This document shows positions 61,425 through 64,000 of a stretch of 64,000 bases of DNA, one piece after another. Source of the stretch: Lagopus muta (taxonomy: Eukaryota > Chordata > Aves > Galliformes > Phasianidae); assembly GCF_023343835.1 (NCBI RefSeq), contig NC_064436.1, forward strand, positions 49,389,883 through 49,453,882, read 5' to 3'. The notes under the pieces are model-generated. The model was not told where the DNA came from. It made no database searches and worked only from the letters and a program-made list of their open reading frames with translations. How positions within the stretch are numbered: position 1 is the first letter of the stretch; each line of letters opens with the position of its first letter. Made by a program: the position numbers and the translations under genes.

Positions 61425-62400
61425 TTCATACCTCTGATCATTCTTGTCTGGTTGTTCTGCAGTCCTGGTGGAACCAAGGTAACCAGACTCAGCCTGGCAT
61501 TCAAAATACGTACAATATTGTGTACATTCTTAGTGACAGAATTTTTTTTCTTACTCTTTAACATTCTGTTTGTCTTTTACGCTACCTCTGAATACTGAGC
61601 CCACAGCTTTGGAGAACTTTCATATTGACTTCAGTATCTTGCATCATTCCAGTGCTGTTCATGCAGTTAGTGCAGGTGGTGGGAAAACCTGATCTTAATC
61701 TGAGTTTATTTCATTTTATGTTGCAATGGTTCAGTAGCGTAACATTTTTCTATAGTTATTTATCATAGCATTAGATTTTACTACCTCAGATGTCCTATAT
61801 CAACAAATTGTATGCTCAATGTTCAGTTAATTTTCTAATTCTTTTTATTAAGTGAAACAAATTCCCTCCTGATTCCATCCATAGATTCCCCTCCTTGTGG
61901 AATACCAGCCACTTGTTTCTGCCTTTTGACTCCTATGCTTTAGTTAGTAATTTCTGGGGGCCTCAGTGAGTTTTACTGCCATCCCTGTCGGTCTGATATA
62001 ATTAAGTTTTTGTTAGATATGACTTCCCTTTATGTAAATCATAATGATTAATTCTCTTAATTTTTGTTGTTGTTGTTGTTGTCTGCACTTTATTGCTCTT
62101 ATTGTTTTGTTTCAGTCTGTTTTCCCATTCAAAATCACATTTTCTGATGTGTGGCATTCTTTCTCTTGGAATCATTTGGAAAAAATCATTTCACATTTGC
62201 CATTTTCCTGGACAGTTGTTCAATCTGTTCATTGACAGATTGCAGTAATGGAATAGTTAGTATTTGATGCATCATTTCTAAATTCCTGTAGAAATCATGG
62301 TTAGGATACCATCTGGTCTTGATGATTTTGTTACTGTTTCCTAGTAAATCTGTTTTTAAACATCTTCTGATTATACTTAAGTTAAGAATCCTTCTCAGAC
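61425..62400 (-). mobile_element. ancient, highly diverged CR1-like LINE
   Basis: Several blocks match, in order, the antisense of old amniote CR1 elements. They are gatcattcttgtctggttgt, a stretch with gtaaccagactcagcctggc then attcaaaat, aacattctgtttgtctttt followed by acgctacctctga and gagaacttt, a decayed GATTCC..CTTGTGGAATACC.GCCACTTGTTTCTGCC region, and ccatctggtcttgatgattt. No frame is open. The edges are approximate and the element is interrupted by simple repeats. It is much older than the other CR1 copies in the window. Confidence 0.6.
62064..62082. repeat. (TTG)n microsatellite
   Basis: Six consecutive TTG units in intron 10. Confidence 0.9.
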
Positions 62401-63888
62401 TATTGCCTTGGAATAAAATTGGATTTCAACCCTAAAAAGGAGCCTTGAATGCTTCCTGTTTCTGGAGTCTTTGGTGAACGTGTTTTAATTTACATGCTTA
62501 CAGTACCAGTTTGGAAACTTTGCAATGGTTTATCAAGGTTTTATATTCAGTTTTATCACGGTTTATTTATGCTTTTCTGTTTTCACTGTTTTGGACGTGG
62601 TTCAGTAGTGTTTCGGAGGGTGATACGTAGCAATGCCAATTTTTTTTTTTGTTCCTGTTTGGTAGGCAGTGTTATTTCTGTAAAGCATGCCATTCTAGAT
62701 AACCCCTTTAATTCTTTTATAATGACTTTCTCCTTTTTACATTAACATGTTTAGATGAGAATGTTACTGTAATGGGTTTGGGTTTGGAGAGAAGGGATTT
62801 GTCATGTTTATACCTAATAAATCTGATTTTGAGTATATTATATTCGCTATTATAAAGCAACTCTTCGTCCCTGTAGTATGACCTTACTCATTGTTCAGGC
62901 ATGATTAAGACCACTTCCTTTTTTTTTTTCCCCCCTCACTTATTAGACAATTATCCCCCCCCAAAGTTATTTATGAGAACTAAAATGTTTAGGCTAACTC
63001 CTGCTTCTCAGTGGCACTTCCAACAAGTCAGAGTGAGATGATTGTTTCCTTAGCATGAGCAGACTCTTAGCATGAAGGGACTTTCTTTAATACTTTCTGA
63101 ATTACTAGTTAATTTACTAGTTAAACAAGATTTTCTATGTAGACTATTAAGTAGGAGATACTGTTCTCTCCCTCAATTAATCCTTCATCTGTTGTGAAAT
63201 GGTTTCTTCTGGTTTCTTCCGCAAGTCAGTGTAAGAGGGCCTGTAGATCCTGTCAAAGTGTTAATGGGACATTTCCTGTTTACATGAATGGGTAGAGTAG
63301 CAATCACCAAAAACTGGAAGCTGAAGACAGCTCTTTCTTTCTTTTTTTCTTTAATACTCTCTTTCAGTGATTACTTCAAAGCTTAGGCAAAAAGAGGCTT
63401 TCTCACTGTTGTGGAAAGTGGTCTCAGAGTTGAAGCCTTAGCAAGCTCAGCTAGGTCTGAGGTGTAGATTCCTAGACAAGTTTGCCAATTTAAGGCTGAT
63501 GAAAAAAAGCTGCCACCTCTGCTTGGTGCCCAACTCTGAATACATAAATATTCCAAACCCTGGCTTAAGAAATCGCTTATTCAGACATGCCTGTTAAGCT
63601 CTACTTAAGTTTTAATACCACCAAACTCCTAGTTTTTCTTTGCTCAGCACGTGGGAGCAATGGATTACTCTTTACAGATAATACCTTGCATAGTAAACAG
63701 AAGAAATGAATAGGTATTACAAAGTTTAATTTAGAAACTCTTAATTTTTCAGTGTTTGTAGAGCCTAAATGTAGGAGAGCAGAATGTGGCCATTTTGTTT
63801 TTTATGCTTCTACATATTTGCTGTATTTTGTATGCTTGATACCTGTTTACCAAAGCTACTTCCCCATCTCCTTCTTTTCCTTCTCAAG

Positions 63889-64000
63889 TGGCGAGTGAGA
63901 AAAGAAGCTATGATGGGTCTTGCCCAGCTATACAAGAAATACTGTCTTCATGCCGAGGCTGGAAAAGATGCTGCAGAGAAAGTGAGCTGGATAAAGGATA
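63889..64000 (+). CDS. PDS5A: PDS5A coding exon 11, cut by the window edge (residues 406-442)
   Basis: The acceptor follows a long pyrimidine tract (CCCCATCTCCTTCTTTTCCTTCTCAAG, ending 63888). The exon starts at TGG in phase 0. It encodes [20 protein letters not shown], then [17 protein letters not shown], and runs off the window after one further base. No donor is seen before the end, so the exon probably continues. The next part of the family sequence (KLLHIYYQNS) is outside the window. Confidence 0.97.

Larger units (their letters stand above)
60794..63888 (+). other. PDS5A: PDS5A intron 10
   Basis: About 3.1 kb. Much of the middle appears to be a very old antisense CR1-like element (61425-62400). 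A TTG microsatellite lies at 62064-62082. The rest is AT-rich with no exon or RNA gene recognised. Confidence 0.85.
20700..64000 (+). other. PDS5A: PDS5A gene, 5' part (continues past the window)
   Basis: PDS5A is a nuclear HEAT-repeat protein that binds the cohesin ring through RAD21 together with WAPL or sororin. It supports SMC3 acetylation, cohesin release and loop control. Joining eleven coding exons gives 442 uninterrupted codons. The full family length is about 1,300, so roughly a third is present, all from the N-terminal HEAT solenoid. Landmarks are [53 protein letters not shown] and [12 protein letters not shown]. The start ([10 protein letters not shown]) and EKQQYLPLA favour PDS5A over PDS5B, which begins differently and has EKELYLNLA at the second site. 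Every intron has GT-AG ends. The C-terminal part lies beyond base 64000. Confidence 0.97.

Noticed and set aside
21706..64000. Assignment to PDS5B instead of PDS5A
   Set aside because: The start, [25 protein letters not shown] and ITAGKRDL agree with PDS5A and differ from PDS5B as recalled.

Overview
The window looks like nuclear DNA from a bird, most likely a galliform such as chicken. It has compact CpG-island promoters in AT-rich surroundings, a vertebrate gene split by GT-AG introns, and many copies of the avian LINE CR1. There is no CRISPR array, operon, rRNA or tRNA that I can see.

The one gene I can identify with certainty is PDS5A on the + strand. It encodes a HEAT-repeat regulator of cohesin. 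I traced eleven coding exons from the start codon at 21706 to the window edge (442 codons, about the first third of the protein), and every exon joins in frame. Intron 1 is about 29 kb; the other introns are 0.3-3 kb. The residues fit PDS5A rather than its paralogue PDS5B.

Layout: 1-2620 AT-rich, no gene seen. 2620-3950 CpG island A. 3951-20190 AT-rich sequence between the islands, with a decayed RTE/BovB-like retrotransposon (13482-14085) and two CR1 copies. 20190-21720 CpG island B, the PDS5A promoter. 21706-64000 PDS5A, with further CR1 copies in introns 1, 6, 8 and 10. Two of these end only tens of bases before a splice acceptor (exons 2 and 7).

The most unusual observation is that the two CpG islands, about 17 kb apart, share a mirror-image block: 3179-3424 on + matches 20434-20708 on -. 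A 63-base core differs at only two positions. Each copy is followed outward by a splice donor reading GAG|GTAAAGG. Island A may therefore be a leftward promoter facing away from PDS5A. In mammals the divergent neighbour is N4BP2, but none of its coding sequence is visible here. A second observation is that splicing the likely 5' exon (donor after 20853) to an acceptor at 21654/21655 would remove the only in-frame stop upstream of the PDS5A start. That would join an upstream ATG at 20827 in frame, adding 26 residues to the protein.
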